From the NCBI GenBank assembly GCA_000302695.1, contig AMFN01000021.1:1-64000 (forward strand): DNA of 64,000 nucleotides. The letters run 5' to 3'. Under the pieces are notes generated by a model that saw nothing but the letters and a program-made list of their open reading frames with translations, made no database searches and was not told the origin of the DNA. How positions within the stretch are numbered: the first letter of the stretch is position 1; every line of letters starts with the position of its first letter. The stretch is from Enterobacteriaceae bacterium LSJC7 (lineage in GTDB: Bacteria > Pseudomonadota > Gammaproteobacteria > Enterobacterales > Enterobacteriaceae). Both the position numbers and the translations under genes were made by a program. Positions 1-11,081 of the stretch are shown here, one piece after another.

Positions 1-443
<443 letters not shown>

Positions 444-584
444 AAAGTTTGATGCTCAAAGAATTTCACTGTTAGTTCGTAATGAATTAACTGTTGTTCA
501 CTCTTGAGACTTGATATTCATTTTTCGTCTTTCGACGTTGAGATATCAGTGCTTTCGAGTGCCCACACAGATTGTCTGATAAAT

Positions 585-596
585 TGTTAAAGAGCA
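585..596 (-). promoter_or_regulatory. rrn leader boxA antitermination site
   Basis: On the minus strand the leader carries TGCTCTTTAACA, the boxA motif bound by NusB/S10 in rRNA antitermination. It lies between P2 and the 16S start, as in E. coli rrn leaders. Confidence 0.85.
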
Positions 597-635
597 GTGC
601 GACATGGCGCTGAGCCTGCTGTCGCGAGGTGGCGT

Positions 636-663
636 ATATTACCGCCTTCCTCTTCAGAGTCAA
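636..663 (-). promoter_or_regulatory. rrn P2 promoter
   Basis: Minus strand: -35 TTGACT (658-663), 16-bp spacer, -10 TAATAT (636-641), followed by a C-rich start region. It closely resembles E. coli rrnB P2. Confidence 0.85.
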
Positions 664-733
664 GCGATTATTTTCGCTTTCGTCTGCCTGACGGGCCGGT
701 TTGTAAGCCGTTGTGCCGTGTCAGTGGAGGCGC

Positions 734-761
734 ATTATAGGGACTGAAATTTAACTGGCAA
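734..761 (-). promoter_or_regulatory. rrn P1 promoter with AT-rich UP element
   Basis: Minus strand: -35 TTGCCA (756-761), 16-bp spacer, -10 TATAAT (734-739), then a GC-rich discriminator GCGCC typical of stringently controlled rRNA promoters. An A/T-rich stretch at 766-785 sits directly upstream, where the UP element and Fis sites are expected. Confidence 0.88.
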
Positions 762-911
762 GAGGTTATTTAAAAAATAATTTTAAGCGCGTGTTTTTTC
801 AGCGCAACGCGGTAAAAATGGCGCTATCGGCCCCTGTCTGACGTTTTTTTCACCTACAACATACGTCGCAGTGGCATACTAGCCAGAAATTTGTTCGCTC
901 GAGGTTGTTCT

Positions 912-1601
912 ATGTCTCTATCTGCCCAGCGGCTGGCCGCGCAAAAGAACCTTTCCTGGGTGCTTGCAGGTAAACTGGCGCAGCGCATCCTTCAGGGTGA
1001 CTACGCCCCGGGGGGCATCCTGCCTGGCGAAATTGAACTGGGTGAAGAGTTTGGCGTCAGCCGTACCGCGGTCAGGGAGGCAGTAAAAACGCTCGCAGCA
1101 AAAGGCATGCTACTACCTCGCCCACGTATTGGCACGCGCGTACTCCCTCAAAGCAGCTGGAACTTCCTTGATAAAGACTTGCTTACCTGGTGGATGGAAG
1201 TTGAAAACTTCCCGCGAGTGGTGGACGCCTTCCTGGTCATGCGTCACTCGCTAGAGCCACAGGCTTGTATGTTGGCGGCAACCCTCGGCGACGGCACTCA
1301 AAAAAGCAAGCTTATCGCCATCATGGCGCAAATGCGTGAACTGAAGCTCAACTTCAACAGGCAACAATGGGTCGATGTGGATATGGCGTTTCACGAACAG
1401 ATCTATGAGATGAGCAACAACCCGTTTCTGTCTTCGTTCGCCAGTCTTTTCCGCCCGGTCTATTACAATTACTTTATGTCCATCACGGATAAGTATGTGG
1501 TGAAACTCGATTTACACCAGACAATTGTGGATGCCATTGTCAACGCCGATGCCAGGGCCGCGCATGACGCCTGCCTTGAACTGTTAAACACCCCCGCTTG
1601 A
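912..1601 (+). CDS. yieP: GntR/FadR-family transcriptional regulator YieP
   Basis: A 229-residue DNA-binding regulator. An N-terminal winged helix (about residues 14-80, with GVSRTAVREAVKTLAAKGM) is followed by an FCD ligand-binding domain (about 95-220). The ATG at 912 is chosen because GAGG lies 7 bp upstream and the protein then aligns with E. coli YieP; the frame is open to a TTG at 891. hsrA starts 15 bp after the stop, so the two are probably cotranscribed, as in E. coli. The effector is not evident. The pair lies between an rrn operon and rbs, as in K-12. Confidence 0.93.
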   Translation: MSLSAQRLAAQKNLSWVLAGKLAQRILQGDYAPGGILPGEIELGEEFGVSRTAVREAVKTLAAKGMLLPRPRIGTRVLPQSSWNFLDKDLLTWWMEVENFPRVVDAFLVMRHSLEPQACMLAATLGDGTQKSKLIAIMAQMRELKLNFNRQQWVDVDMAFHEQIYEMSNNPFLSSFASLFRPVYYNYFMSITDKYVVKLDLHQTIVDAIVNADARAAHDACLELLNTPA

Positions 1602-1616
1602 GAAAAAACGGTATTT

Positions 1617-3011
1617 ATGACGAAGAAAGCGCGCAGTATGGCGGGCCTGCCGTGGATAGCGGCGATGGCTTTTTTTATGCAGGCGCTCGATGCCACCATC
1701 CTTAACACCGCGCTTCCCGCCATCGCCCAAAGCCTCGGTCGCTCGCCGCTGGCCATGCAGTCTGCCATCATCAGTTATACGTTAACGGTCGCGATGTTGA
1801 TTCCGGTCAGCGGCTGGCTGGCCGACCGCTTCGGTACGCGGCGCGTGTTTATGCTGGCGGTAACACTCTTTACGCTAGGCTCACTCGCCTGTGCGCTGTC
1901 GAACTCACTCACAGAGTTGGTTATCTTTCGCATCATTCAGGGCGTCGGCGGGGCAATGATGATGCCGGTCGCGCGCCTGGCCCTGCTGCGTGCCTATCCG
2001 AGAAGCGAACTGCTGCCGGTGCTCAACTTCGTCACCATGCCAGGACTGGTTGGCCCCATTCTCGGTCCAATGCTCGGCGGCGTGCTGGTCACGTGGGCCA
2101 GCTGGCACTGGATTTTCCTGATTAATATTCCCATTGGCGTGCTGGGTCTGATTTACGCACGCAAATATATGCCCAATTTCACCGCCCCACGCCGTGGTTT
2201 TGATATGGCGGGTTTTTTCTTGTTCGGCTTGAGCCTGGTGATGATATCAAGCGGGATGGAGTTGTTCGGTGAGCGCATTGTCGCAAGCTGGATGGCACTG
2301 ACGGTGATTATGGGCGGTTTTCTGCTGATGCTCGGCTATATTCTGCACGCTCGCCGGGCAGCGTCGCCGCTTATCGCGCTGCCGATGTTTAAAACCCGCA
2401 CCTTCTCGGTCGGCCTTGCCGGGAACATAGCCTCACGCCTTGGTACCGGCTGCGTGCCGTTTTTGATGCCATTGATGCTACAGGTCGGCTTTGGCTACAG
2501 CGCGCTCATTGCGGGCTGCATGATGGCCCCTACCGCTATTGGCTCTATTCTCGCTAAATCGATGGTTACCCAAGTGCTTAAGCGCCTCGGCTATCGCCGC
2601 ACGCTGGTTGGTATCACTATTTTTATTGGTCTGATGATTGCCCAGTTCTCGCTGCAAAGCGCGATGATGCCGGTGTGGATGCTGCTTCTGCCGCTGTTTG
2701 TGCTGGGGATGGCAATGTCCACCCAGTTCACGGCAATGAACACCATCACACTTGCGGATTTAACCGATGAGAACGCCAGCAGCGGCAACAGTATGCTGGC
2801 GGTTACTCAGCAATTGTCGATAAGTCTGGGTGTTGCGGTCAGCGCCGCCGTGCTGCGCTTTTATGAGAGTCAGGGCAACAGCAGCACGGTCGAGCAGTTT
2901 CACGCCACGTTTATTACGATGGGCGCTGTCACCGTGGTATCGGCACTGGTGTTTATGCTGCTACGAACGAAAGACGGTCGTAACCTGATTAGCGAGCGCC
3001 ACAAACGCTAG
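1617..3011 (+). CDS. hsrA: DHA2-type MFS transporter HsrA
   Basis: A 464-residue inner-membrane carrier of the major facilitator superfamily, drug:H+ antiporter (14-TM) group. [14 protein letters not shown] (24-37) matches the antiporter helix-1 signature, and [11 protein letters not shown] (66-76) is the loop 2-3 motif. Hydrophobic segments continue to about residue 450. E. coli HsrA (YieO) is known from its effect on homocysteine tolerance; the exported substrate is uncertain. It follows yieP closely and converges on rbsR: its stop (3009-3011) and the rbsR stop (3008-3010) share bases in a CTAG. Confidence 0.92.
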   Translation: MTKKARSMAGLPWIAAMAFFMQALDATILNTALPAIAQSLGRSPLAMQSAIISYTLTVAMLIPVSGWLADRFGTRRVFMLAVTLFTLGSLACALSNSLTELVIFRIIQGVGGAMMMPVARLALLRAYPRSELLPVLNFVTMPGLVGPILGPMLGGVLVTWASWHWIFLINIPIGVLGLIYARKYMPNFTAPRRGFDMAGFFLFGLSLVMISSGMELFGERIVASWMALTVIMGGFLLMLGYILHARRAASPLIALPMFKTRTFSVGLAGNIASRLGTGCVPFLMPLMLQVGFGYSALIAGCMMAPTAIGSILAKSMVTQVLKRLGYRRTLVGITIFIGLMIAQFSLQSAMMPVWMLLLPLFVLGMAMSTQFTAMNTITLADLTDENASSGNSMLAVTQQLSISLGVAVSAAVLRFYESQGNSSTVEQFHATFITMGAVTVVSALVFMLLRTKDGRNLISERHKR

Positions 3012-4000
3012 CAGGAGCCGCGAATCACCAGCTCTGGCGTTGCCTGAAGCCGTTGCTGTTGCATATCTGGCTGCGCCATACGCTGAATGAGCACCTTAAC
3101 CGCAAGCTCACCCAGTTCATCTTTTGGCTGATGAACCGTGGTCAGCGGCGGCGTCATGTAGCGCGCAAGCTCAATGTCGTCATAACCCACCAACGCCATA
3201 TCACCAGGCACAGACAGGCCGGCCTGCCAGAGCGCCTGATACGCGCCGAGTGCCATCGCATCGTTGCTGCAAAATACCGCCTGTGGCGGGACATCCAAGG
3301 CCAGCAAGTTCTGCATGGCTTCAAAACCGCCTGAGAACTCAAAGTTGGCGACATATTCATAGCCTGACGGCACCGTTAGTCCGGCGCGCGCCATCGCCGT
3401 GCGATAACCTTCAAGCCTGAGTCGGGCAGGTGTTTTATCCAGCGGGCCGGCAATACAGGCAATACGCTCAAAGCCTTTATCAATTAAATGCTGAGTCGCG
3501 ATATCGCCACCAAGCAGAGAGTTATCTTCAATCAGGTCGCTGCCGCCGTCGAACGGCGACCAGTCCATCATGACGGTAGGAATGGTGGGATAGCGCTGCA
3601 TGATTTCTGGCGACGGCAGGTGCGTTTCGGTGCACAGCAACAGTAAACCATCCACACGCTTTTGCAGCAGCGTCTCAAGATTGCGGTTCATGCGCTGCTC
3701 ATCGCCTTCGGTGTTACACAACACCAGGCTGTAGCCACGTTCAAAACAGCTACGCTCCACCCCGCGCACCACTTCAGAGTAAAACGGGTTGGAGCTTGCA
3801 GTGATTAGCATGCCGATAGTGTGGGTCTGGCGCATTTTAAGGCTACGCGCCAGCGCAGAAGGCGCGTAGTTGAGCGTTTTGATTGCAGCCTCAACCCGCG
3901 CCCGAATCGCTTCGCTCACAAAGCGATCGTTATTAATGACATGAGAAACGGTCGACGTCGAAACGCACGCGAGACGTGCGACATCTTTCATTGTCGCCAA
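3008..4000 (-). CDS. rbsR: Ribose operon repressor RbsR (LacI family)
   Basis: A 330-residue LacI-type repressor. The N-terminal helix-turn-helix ([20 protein letters not shown], starting at residue 4) is followed by a periplasmic-binding-protein-like domain that should sense ribose. The TTG start at 4000 is chosen because AGGAG lies 7 bp upstream and E. coli RbsR begins MATMKDV. It is the last gene of the rbs operon, 4 bp after rbsK. The Shine-Dalgarno overlaps the rbsK stop, which suggests coupled translation. Its likely operators are the two CGAAACGTTTCG palindromes upstream of rbsD. The C-terminal end converges with hsrA. Confidence 0.95.
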   Translation of the reverse strand: MATMKDVARLACVSTSTVSHVINNDRFVSEAIRARVEAAIKTLNYAPSALARSLKMRQTHTIGMLITASSNPFYSEVVRGVERSCFERGYSLVLCNTEGDEQRMNRNLETLLQKRVDGLLLLCTETHLPSPEIMQRYPTIPTVMMDWSPFDGGSDLIEDNSLLGGDIATQHLIDKGFERIACIAGPLDKTPARLRLEGYRTAMARAGLTVPSGYEYVANFEFSGGFEAMQNLLALDVPPQAVFCSNDAMALGAYQALWQAGLSVPGDMALVGYDDIELARYMTPPLTTVHQPKDELGELAVKVLIQRMAQPDMQQQRLQATPELVIRGSC

Positions 4001-4004
4001 AGGA

Positions 4005-4934
4005 TTACTCCTGTTTAGCTAAAAACGCGTCTATTTCTTCTCGCCACGGCACAGAGGGCTGTGCCCCTTCGCGCGTCACCGCAATAGCCGCTGCCGCGTG
4101 AGCAAAGCGGATAGCGTGCACCAGCGCTTTGCCTTCAAGAATAGCCGTTACCAGCGCTCCGTTGAAGGTGTCGCCTGCGGCAATGGTATCAACCGCCTTC
4201 ACGGTAAAGCCCGGAATACGCTGGCCGTTGCCGTTGTCACTGAGCCACACGCCGCGTTTGCCAAGCGTAATCAAAACCGTCTTGATGCCTTTATCGTGCA
4301 GCACCTGAGCGGCCTGTGCTGCGCTGGCATCGTCTTTCACCGCAACACCGGTTAACCCTTCGGCTTCGGTTTCATTCGGTGTAATGATGTCGATAAGCGC
4401 CAGTAGCTCATCTGACAGCGCTCTGGCCGGAGCCGGATTAAGTACGGTCAGCGTGTCGCTTTCACGTGCAATTTGTGCCGCTGCCAGCACACTTTCCAGC
4501 GGAGACTCCAGCTGCATCAACAGTGCGCGTGCGCCACGGATACGCTCACGCTCGGCCTGCACCATCTCCGGCGACAGGCTGCTGTTAGCGCCAGCGTGAA
4601 TACCAATTACGTTTTCACCGTCGCCATTAACAAAAATCAGCGCCACACCGGTCGCGTCACCTTTCACTACGCTAACGGGCGTAATATCAACACGGTCCTT
4701 TTGAAGCTGCTGGCGCACGCGCTCGCCGGTATCGTCATCGCCTACGCAGGCAATAAACGCGATATCAGCACCACTGCGCCCGGCCGCTACTGCCTGATTC
4801 GCCCCTTTGCCACCAAACGCCACCTGATAGCGATGGCCAGTCAGCGTTTCGCCCGGTGCGGGAAAGCGTTCAAGATTAAGGATATGGTCGGCATTGATAC
4901 TGCCCAAAACGACGAGTTGGCCTGCGGTTTTCAT
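4005..4934 (-). CDS. rbsK: Ribokinase
   Basis: A 309-residue PfkB-family kinase making ribose 5-phosphate from ribose and ATP in the cytoplasm; the length equals E. coli RbsK. PfkB signature 1 is [11 protein letters not shown] (from residue 41). Signature 2, [13 protein letters not shown], contains the catalytic Asp of the GAGD-type motif near residue 255. It is the fifth gene of rbsDACBKR. It is separated from rbsB by 62 bp holding a stable hairpin, and it is probably translated at a lower level than the transporter genes. Confidence 0.96.
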   Translation of the reverse strand: MKTAGQLVVLGSINADHILNLERFPAPGETLTGHRYQVAFGGKGANQAVAAGRSGADIAFIACVGDDDTGERVRQQLQKDRVDITPVSVVKGDATGVALIFVNGDGENVIGIHAGANSSLSPEMVQAERERIRGARALLMQLESPLESVLAAAQIARESDTLTVLNPAPARALSDELLALIDIITPNETEAEGLTGVAVKDDASAAQAAQVLHDKGIKTVLITLGKRGVWLSDNGNGQRIPGFTVKAVDTIAAGDTFNGALVTAILEGKALVHAIRFAHAAAAIAVTREGAQPSVPWREEIDAFLAKQE

Positions 4935-4953
4935 GTTGGTGTGTCCGTAAAAT

Positions 4954-4973
4954 GCGCCGCCCGAAGGCGGCGC
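4954..4973 (-). terminator. Stable UUCG hairpin between rbsB and rbsK
   Basis: On the minus strand, GCGCCGCC and GGCGGCGC form a perfect 8-bp stem closed by a TTCG tetraloop (C-UUCG-G). Only a weak U-run follows (ATTTTACGG). It is more likely an RNA-stabilising or attenuating element that favours rbsB over rbsK than a full terminator. Confidence 0.6.
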
Positions 4974-4996
4974 TTGCCCTGCTTTTCTTCGATGTA

Positions 4997-5884
4997 TTAT
5001 TTGGTGACCAGTTTCAGATCAACCGGGATTTTTGCATCCACTTTCTCGCCTTTCAGCACTTTATCCGCGGTTTCCACGCCGATAACGCCGATTTGCTCAG
5101 GCTGCTGCGCAACAGTTGCGCCCAGCTTGCCGCCTTCAACCGCTTTGATGCCATCGTCGGTGCCGTCAAAGCCCACCACCAGCACATCGCTCTTACCGGC
5201 GGTTTGCAGCGCACGCAGCGCACCGAGCGCCATTTCGTCGTTCTGTGCAAACACCGCCTGCACTGCCGGATGCGCGGTCAGCAGGTTCTGCATCACATTC
5301 AGGCCTTTGGTGCGGTCAAAGTCAGCGGGCTGGCTGCCGAGGATGCTGAATTTATGCGCCGCCACGGACTGTTTGAAACCTTCGCCGCGCTCACGCGCCG
5401 CAGACGTTCCGGCAATGCCCTGTAGTTCAATCACTTTCGCGCCTTCACCCAGCTTCTGTGCGATGAAGTCACCGGCCATTTTGCCGCCCGCCACGTTGTC
5501 AGATGCGATATGGCTTACCACGTCGCCTTTTGATGCCTGGCGATCGAGCGTGATAACCGGGATTTTCGCCTGGTTAGCCATCTTCACCGCGTTACCCACG
5601 GCGTCGGAGTCCGTCGGGTTAATCAGCAGCAGTTTGGCACCGCGCACCGTTAAATCCTGCACGTTTGCCAGCTCTTTTGCCGGGTTGTTCTGGGAATCCA
5701 GCACCACCAGGTTATAGCCCAGTTTGTCCGCTTCTTTCTGCGCACCGTCTTTCAGTGAAACAAAGAACGGGTTGTTCAGCGTAGAGATAACCAGCGCGAT
5801 AGTGTCTTTTGCCATTGCGTTAGCACTGACGGTGGCGCTCAGTGCCACAGCAGAAACCAGGGTAGCGAGTTTTTTCATGTTCAT
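4997..5884 (-). CDS. rbsB: D-ribose-binding periplasmic protein
   Basis: A 295-residue solute-binding protein for the ribose ABC importer. It also serves ribose chemotaxis through Trg in E. coli. An N-terminal signal peptide (two lysines, a hydrophobic core, then AMA) probably ends after residue 25, so the mature protein starts KDTIALV. The rest is a type I periplasmic binding fold matching E. coli RbsB (296 residues). It sits 18 bp downstream of rbsC. Confidence 0.96.
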   Translation of the reverse strand: MNMKKLATLVSAVALSATVSANAMAKDTIALVISTLNNPFFVSLKDGAQKEADKLGYNLVVLDSQNNPAKELANVQDLTVRGAKLLLINPTDSDAVGNAVKMANQAKIPVITLDRQASKGDVVSHIASDNVAGGKMAGDFIAQKLGEGAKVIELQGIAGTSAARERGEGFKQSVAAHKFSILGSQPADFDRTKGLNVMQNLLTAHPAVQAVFAQNDEMALGALRALQTAGKSDVLVVGFDGTDDGIKAVEGGKLGATVAQQPEQIGVIGVETADKVLKGEKVDAKIPVDLKLVTK

Positions 5885-5902
5885 AATCGAAGATGTCCTT
5901 TA

Positions 5903-6874
5903 TTACTGCTTTTTATTGTCCACCAGCACCGCCAGCAGAATAACTACCGCTTTAACGATCATCTGGTAATAGGAAGAAACGCCCAACAGATTCAAACCAT
6001 TATTCAGGAAACCGAGAATCAGCGCGCCGATCAATGTCCCAACAATGCGACCTTTACCGCCGGCCAGGCTGGTGCCGCCCAGCACCACCGCCGCAATCGC
6101 ATCCAGCTCATAGCCCGTACCGGCTGTCGGCTGGGCTGAGGACAAACGCGCAACTTCAATCACGCCCGCCAGTGCCGCCAGCATGCCGCACAGAGAATAG
6201 ACGATGATTTTAATTTTGTTGACGCTGATACCGGATAAACGCGTTGCCGCCTCATTGCCGCCCAGCGCATAAATGTAACGCCCAAGGCGCGTGTGATGCA
6301 GCATGTACCAGGCGGCCAGGAAGACAATCGCCATAATCCACACCGGCGTCGGAATACCCAGCGGACGACCAATACCAAACCAGCCGAACAGGTCCGCGTT
6401 GTCGCTAAAGCCGGTATTCACCGGACTGCCGTTGGTGTACACCATCGTCACACCGCGCAACAGCAGCATCATGACCAGCGTGGCGATAAACGCCTGCACC
6501 TTACCTTTGGCAACGATAACGCCGGTCACGCCGCCCACGGCGGCGCCAAGCGCCAGTGCCGCAGCAACTGCCACCAGCGCGTTCACCTCAAAGCCAACAA
6601 TGGAGGCAGCCACCGCGCCAGTCAGCGCCAGTAACGAACCGACCGACAGGTCAATACCGGACGTCAGAATCACCAGCGTCATTCCCACCGCCATAATGGC
6701 GTTGACCGAGGTCTGCTGGAGGATGTTGAACAGGTTATTGACGGTAAAAAAGTTCGGGCTCAGGGTGGAGACAATCGCAATCAGCACCAGCAGGGCTATC
6801 AGGGATTTCTGCTCCATCAGCCACGCTTTGCTGAACCAGCGACGGCTCGGGATAGACTGGGTTGAACTACTCAT
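5903..6874 (-). CDS. rbsC: Ribose ABC transporter permease
   Basis: A 323-residue inner-membrane permease of the BPD_transp_2 group with about 8-10 hydrophobic segments. [20 protein letters not shown] near the C-terminus is the EAA-like loop that contacts RbsA. Its start overlaps the rbsA stop by 4 bp (ATGA arrangement), indicating translational coupling. It works with RbsA (ATPase) and RbsB (binding protein). Confidence 0.95.
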   Translation of the reverse strand: MSSSTQSIPSRRWFSKAWLMEQKSLIALLVLIAIVSTLSPNFFTVNNLFNILQQTSVNAIMAVGMTLVILTSGIDLSVGSLLALTGAVAASIVGFEVNALVAVAAALALGAAVGGVTGVIVAKGKVQAFIATLVMMLLLRGVTMVYTNGSPVNTGFSDNADLFGWFGIGRPLGIPTPVWIMAIVFLAAWYMLHHTRLGRYIYALGGNEAATRLSGISVNKIKIIVYSLCGMLAALAGVIEVARLSSAQPTAGTGYELDAIAAVVLGGTSLAGGKGRIVGTLIGALILGFLNNGLNLLGVSSYYQMIVKAVVILLAVLVDNKKQ

Positions 6875-8385
6875 GCTTGCTGCTCCTGATTCACGCGATG
6901 GAGTTTGCCGACGGCTGCCGCCATCAGGACTTCCTGAGTGGCCTGCTCGCGTGTGAACTCACCGCCGTTGTGGCCTTCGTGCATCACCATGATGCGATCG
7001 CTCATTCCGAGAACTTCCGGCATTTCGCTGGACACCAGAATGATGCTCAGCCCTTCTGCCTTAAACTGGTTAATAAGCTGATAAATTTCTTTTTTTGCAC
7101 CCACGTCCACACCGCGCGTGGGTTCATCAAGGATGAGCACCTTCGGGCGCGTCATCAGCCCGCGGGCAATCGCCACCTTCTGCTGGTTGCCACCGGACAG
7201 CAGGCCAATGGTTTGCTCCATCGACGGTGTTTTGACGTTAAACAGGCGAATAAAATCCGCCACCGCCTGGGCTTCATCTTTATGTCTCAGGCTGCCGCCC
7301 GCACGACTGAAATAGCGCAGCGCGGTAAGCGACATGTTTTCTTTCACCGACATGCCCAGCACCAGGCCGTCGCGCTTGCGGTCTTCAGAAATATACACAA
7401 TGCCGTTTGCCAGCCCATCCTGCGGCGTGCGCGTCACCACTTCACGCCCGTTCAGCGCCACATAGCCAGCGCTGCGTGGCAGTGCGCCGTACAGCACTTT
7501 CATCAGCTCTGTGCGCCCGGCCCCCATCAGGCCGGAAATACCAAGAATTTCGCCGCTACGCAGCGTAAAGCTCACGCCATGCACACCTGGCCCGGACAGG
7601 TTATCCACCCGCAGGCGCACCTCGCCCGGCGCTTTATCCAGGTGCGGATACTGGTCTTCAAGCTTGCGCCCAACCATCATTTCTATCAGCGAATCTTCGG
7701 TCAGTGAGCTGACTTCACGCTCGGCGATAAACTGACCGTCACGAAAGACGGTGACGTCATCGCAAATCTCAAAGATTTCTTTCATGCGGTGCGAGATGTA
7801 CACAATGCCGCAGCCCTGCGCTTTTAGCTCGCGAATGGTGCGAAACAGAGATTCGGTTTCGGTGTCGGTCAGCGCATCCGTCGGCTCATCCATGATGATG
7901 ACCTTCGACTCAAAGCTCAGCACTTTGGCGATTTCCACCATCTGCTGGTCACCGATAGAAAGCTCACCCACCAGCCGGTGGCTGGTAAAACGCAGATTAA
8001 GTTTTTTCAGCAGCGTGTCGGCTTCGGCATACATTTTTTTCCAGTCGATGCGCCCAAAGCGGCCCACAAACTCACGGCCAAGGAAAATATTCTCAGCAAT
8101 CGTCAGTTCGGGGATCAGGTTCAGTTCCTGGTGGATAATGCCGATGCCGGCTTCCTGGGAGGATTTTGGCCCGTTAAACGCGGTTTCTTTACCCAGCCAC
8201 AGCAGTGAACCGGCGTCTTTGGTATAGATGCCGGTCAGCACTTTCATCATGGTGGATTTGCCCGCGCCGTTTTCGCCTACCAGCGCCATCACGCGGCCAG
8301 CATAGACGTTTAGCGCAGCGCCCGAGAGCGCCTTCACGCCGGGGAAGGATTTATCAATCCCTTTAAGCTCTAAGAGTGCCTGCAT
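6871..8385 (-). CDS. rbsA: Ribose ABC transporter, duplicated ATP-binding protein
   Basis: A 504-residue cytoplasmic ATPase with two ABC domains in one chain. The first domain has Walker A GENGAGKS (37-44), signature [13 protein letters not shown] and Walker [11 protein letters not shown]. The second has the degenerate Walker [11 protein letters not shown] typical of sugar importers of this class, the signature [13 protein letters not shown] and Walker [12 protein letters not shown]. It follows rbsD by 7 bp and overlaps rbsC. Confidence 0.96.
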   Translation of the reverse strand: MQALLELKGIDKSFPGVKALSGAALNVYAGRVMALVGENGAGKSTMMKVLTGIYTKDAGSLLWLGKETAFNGPKSSQEAGIGIIHQELNLIPELTIAENIFLGREFVGRFGRIDWKKMYAEADTLLKKLNLRFTSHRLVGELSIGDQQMVEIAKVLSFESKVIIMDEPTDALTDTETESLFRTIRELKAQGCGIVYISHRMKEIFEICDDVTVFRDGQFIAEREVSSLTEDSLIEMMVGRKLEDQYPHLDKAPGEVRLRVDNLSGPGVHGVSFTLRSGEILGISGLMGAGRTELMKVLYGALPRSAGYVALNGREVVTRTPQDGLANGIVYISEDRKRDGLVLGMSVKENMSLTALRYFSRAGGSLRHKDEAQAVADFIRLFNVKTPSMEQTIGLLSGGNQQKVAIARGLMTRPKVLILDEPTRGVDVGAKKEIYQLINQFKAEGLSIILVSSEMPEVLGMSDRIMVMHEGHNGGEFTREQATQEVLMAAAVGKLHRVNQEQQA

Positions 8386-8392
8386 ACCGACC

Positions 8393-8812
8393 TCAGAACG
8401 TTACGCCAGCACAAAGAATGATGTTCGCATACGGGGAACACTCCCCGCTGCGAATCACCGCACGGCTGTTTGCCGTGTCTTGCTTAAACTGCTCGTGCGT
8501 CACGTAGCGCAGAGCTATGGTATTACCCTGGTGTTGTTGCAGCTGCCTGATTAGCTCAAGCAACGTTTCGTGGAGCGCCGGGTTGAACTGCTTAATCTCC
8601 GCGGCCAGCACTGCTTCCTCAACCTGCATTTCTGCCGTCACCGTCTCCAGCACCTGCATAAAGGAAGGAACTCCCTTCGTCAGCGCGACATCAATACGCT
8701 GCGGCCCGTGTGGAATGGGCAGTCCGGCATCTGCGATGGTCAGCATATCCGTATGGCCCAGGCGGGAAATCACTGAAGAAATATCAGCGTTAAGTACAGT
8801 GCCTTTTTTCAT
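8393..8812 (-). CDS. rbsD: D-ribose pyranase
   Basis: A 139-residue cytoplasmic enzyme that interconverts beta-pyranose and beta-furanose forms of ribose, supplying the furanose used by ribokinase. The catalytic His20 is in [18 protein letters not shown]. It is the first gene of the operon; its start lies about 15 bp below the promoter-proximal RbsR operator. Confidence 0.95.
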   Translation of the reverse strand: MKKGTVLNADISSVISRLGHTDMLTIADAGLPIPHGPQRIDVALTKGVPSFMQVLETVTAEMQVEEAVLAAEIKQFNPALHETLLELIRQLQQHQGNTIALRYVTHEQFKQDTANSRAVIRSGECSPYANIILCAGVTF

Positions 8813-8826
8813 TTTTCTACTCCATT

Positions 8827-8842
8827 AGCGAAACGTTTCGCT
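8827..8842 (-). promoter_or_regulatory. RbsR operator, promoter-proximal
   Basis: AGCGAAACGTTTCGCT is a perfect 16-bp palindrome with the central CG of LacI-family operators. It nearly matches the E. coli rbs operator, which spans the transcription start. Confidence 0.85.
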
Positions 8843-8848
8843 GATGTG

Positions 8849-8878
8849 AGTGTAGTGAGCGCATCGTTGATAAAACAA
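8849..8878 (-). promoter_or_regulatory. Predicted rbsD promoter
   Basis: Minus strand: -35 TTGTTT (8873-8878), 18-bp spacer, -10 TACACT (8849-8854). The start would fall near 8842, at the edge of the proximal operator, and the CRP site would be centred at about -61.5. The geometry supports the call, although the hexamers are weak. Confidence 0.55.
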
Positions 8879-8892
8879 TCGTAACCTGACAG

Positions 8893-8914
8893 AAATGTGA
8901 TCGTTATCGAAACG
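8893..8914 (-). promoter_or_regulatory. CRP-like site upstream of rbsD
   Basis: AAATGTGA (8893-8900) is a perfect CRP half-site. The other half (TCGAA at 8907-8911 against TCACA) is poor. It overlaps the distal RbsR palindrome by several bases, so the two proteins could compete. Confidence 0.5.
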
Positions 8915-8919
8915 TTTCG
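8908..8919 (-). promoter_or_regulatory. Second RbsR-like operator, distal
   Basis: A second perfect CGAAACGTTTCG lies 79 bp (about 7.5 helical turns) from the first, centre to centre. The pair could support repression by looping. Confidence 0.6.
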
Positions 8920-8955
8920 TAGGTGTTTGCAAGCCTTATCGATTCAGCAATACAT

Positions 8956-8983
8956 CAAAAAAGCCTCTCATCGTGAGAGGCTT
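8956..8983 (-). terminator. Rho-independent terminator of kup
   Basis: On the minus strand AAGCCTCTCA and TGAGAGGCTT form a 10-bp stem with a 3-nt loop, followed by a run of T. It starts 8 bp after the kup stop. Confidence 0.9.
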
Positions 8984-8991
8984 CGCTTATC

Positions 8992-10860
8992 TTAAATTTC
9001 TACCTGGGTGCCCAGCTCAATCACCCGGTTGGGCGGTATTTCAAACTGGTCCGGCGCACGCAGCGCGTTGCGCTGAAGCAGCAGAAACAACTTACCGCGC
9101 AGGCGCAGATACCACGGCCTGTCGCCAATAATCAGCGACTCATGGGACATAAAGAATGATGTCTCCATCATGCGCCCGCTCAGCCCTTCCAGGCCGCAGC
9201 GGTGGAACACCTCTTCCACATTCGGCGTTTCGCGCCAGCCGTAGCTTGCCACCACGCGCCAGAAGGTTGGCGACAGCTGCTCAATGGAAACGCGCTTCAC
9301 GTTATGCACATACGGCGCATCTTCCGTGCGCAGCGTCAGCAAAATCACGCGTTCATGCAGCACTTTGTTGTGCTTGAGGTTATGCAGCAGCGCAAACGGA
9401 ATCACGTTCAGCGCACGCGACATAAACACCGCCGTCCCCGGCACACGCACCGGCGGCGATTTTTCCAGTGAAGCGATCAGGGCTTCAAGCGAATTGCCGT
9501 GCTCGTGCATACGCCTGAGCAGGCGAAAGCGCTCGCTCTTCCAGGTGGTCATGATAATGAACATCACCAGCCCCAGGCACAGCGGCAACCAGCCGCCGGA
9601 GAAGATTTTCTGCACGTTGGCGCTAAAAAGCGGCACGTCCACGCACAAAAACACAATGCCAATCAGCACCACCAGCAGCTTGTTCCAGTGCCAGTTTTTA
9701 ATTGCCACAGTGCAGGAGAGAATGGAGGTCAGCACCATCGTGCCCGTCACCGCAATGCCGTAAGCCGCCGCCAGATTGCTGGAATGCTCAAAGCTGACAA
9801 TCACCAGCACCACGGCGAAATACAGCACCCAGTTGATGACCGGAATATAAATCTGCCCGGATTCCATCTCAGAGGTGTGGATGATGCGCATCGGCGACAG
9901 ATAGCCCAGGCGCACAGCCTGGCGAGTGAGTGAAAACACCCCGGAAATCACCGCCTGCGAGGCAATAACCGTGGCAAGCGTTGCCAGAATCAGCAGCGGG
10001 ATCAGCGCCCAGTCTGGCGCCAGCAGGAAAAACGGGTTTTTGATGGCCTCCGGCGATTTCAGCAGCAGCGCCCCCTGGCCGAAGTAGTTGAGCACCAGCG
10101 ACGGCAGCACCACCGTAAACCAGGCAATGCGAATCGGCAGCTTGCCGAAATGCCCCATGTCGGCATACAGCGCTTCCACGCCAGTGATGGCCAGCACCAC
10201 CGCCCCCAGCGCCACAAACGACACCGCTTTATATTCAAAGAAAAAGTGCACCGCCCATGCCGGGTTTAATGCCAGCAGCACTTCCGGGTTGCCGATAATG
10301 CTGCGCAGACCCAGCAGCGCCAGCACCAGGAACCACGCAAGCATGATTGGCGCAAACAGCTTACCCACAAGGCCAGTACCGTGCTTCTGGATAACAAACA
10401 GCAGCGTCAACACCGCAATAGAGAGCGGCACAATGTAAGCGTCCAGCGATGGGGCGGCAATTTCCAGCCCCTCAATGGCCGACATCACCGAGATGGCGGG
10501 CGTTATCACCACTTCGCCATAAAAAAAGCTGCCGCCAATCAGTCCCAGGATAACCAGTACCGAGGTCATGCGCGCCGAGGTATTGCGCCCGGCAAGCGAC
10601 ATCAGCGTCAGAATCCCGCCTTCACCGGCGTTATCCGCCCGCATAACAAAGGTCAGGTATTTGATGGACACCACCACAATCAACAACCAAAAAATCAGTG
10701 AGAGAAAGCCAAAAATCGCGTCACGTTCCACGCCAAAACCAAACTGCCCTGACAGACATTCGCGCAGGGTATAGAGAGGGCTGGTCCCAATATCGCCATA
10801 AACCACACCAATCGCCGCAAGTGTAATCGCGGGTAGAGGCTCTTTTTTATCAGTGTTCAT
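8992..10860 (-). CDS. kup: Low-affinity potassium uptake protein Kup
   Basis: A 622-residue K+ transporter (KUP/HAK/KT family), thought to be a K+:H+ symporter. About 12 hydrophobic segments fill residues 10-430. [15 protein letters not shown] near residue 20 is the family signature. A hydrophilic C-terminal domain follows. The length equals E. coli Kup. It is divergent from ravA across 221 bp and upstream of the rbs operon on the same strand, with its own terminator in between. Confidence 0.96.
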   Translation of the reverse strand: MNTDKKEPLPAITLAAIGVVYGDIGTSPLYTLRECLSGQFGFGVERDAIFGFLSLIFWLLIVVVSIKYLTFVMRADNAGEGGILTLMSLAGRNTSARMTSVLVILGLIGGSFFYGEVVITPAISVMSAIEGLEIAAPSLDAYIVPLSIAVLTLLFVIQKHGTGLVGKLFAPIMLAWFLVLALLGLRSIIGNPEVLLALNPAWAVHFFFEYKAVSFVALGAVVLAITGVEALYADMGHFGKLPIRIAWFTVVLPSLVLNYFGQGALLLKSPEAIKNPFFLLAPDWALIPLLILATLATVIASQAVISGVFSLTRQAVRLGYLSPMRIIHTSEMESGQIYIPVINWVLYFAVVLVIVSFEHSSNLAAAYGIAVTGTMVLTSILSCTVAIKNWHWNKLLVVLIGIVFLCVDVPLFSANVQKIFSGGWLPLCLGLVMFIIMTTWKSERFRLLRRMHEHGNSLEALIASLEKSPPVRVPGTAVFMSRALNVIPFALLHNLKHNKVLHERVILLTLRTEDAPYVHNVKRVSIEQLSPTFWRVVASYGWRETPNVEEVFHRCGLEGLSGRMMETSFFMSHESLIIGDRPWYLRLRGKLFLLLQRNALRAPDQFEIPPNRVIELGTQVEI

Positions 10861-11032
10861 AGACTAATCTTTATTCAGATACTGATGATTTAGCGTCCCG
10901 ACAGGCCCGCAAAAGGCGCACAGTATGCACGATTAAGGAGAAAATCGAACCCCAGAGTCTGGCGAAAACGACCAGAGAAACATCAGGTTACTCTTTGATT
11001 CAGTCAGTTATCTATTCATAGATGGAAAAGCT

Positions 11033-11038
11033 TATAAT
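11033..11038 (+). promoter_or_regulatory. Predicted -10 element of ravA promoter
   Basis: TATAAT at 11033-11038 with no good -35 at 16-18 bp. E. coli ravA is reported to be RpoS-dependent, which would tolerate a poor -35. A start near 11045 places the upstream in-frame codon at 11022 outside the transcript, favouring translation from 11082. Confidence 0.5.
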
Positions 11039-11081
11039 TGCCCTCTTTTGCTGGTCACCGGGTAAGGATGCAGACACAATT

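Noticed and set aside
4473-5717. 414-codon plus-strand frame across rbsK and rbsB
   Set aside because: Runs antisense through two well-supported genes and their gap; Ser/Ala/Thr-rich, no family.
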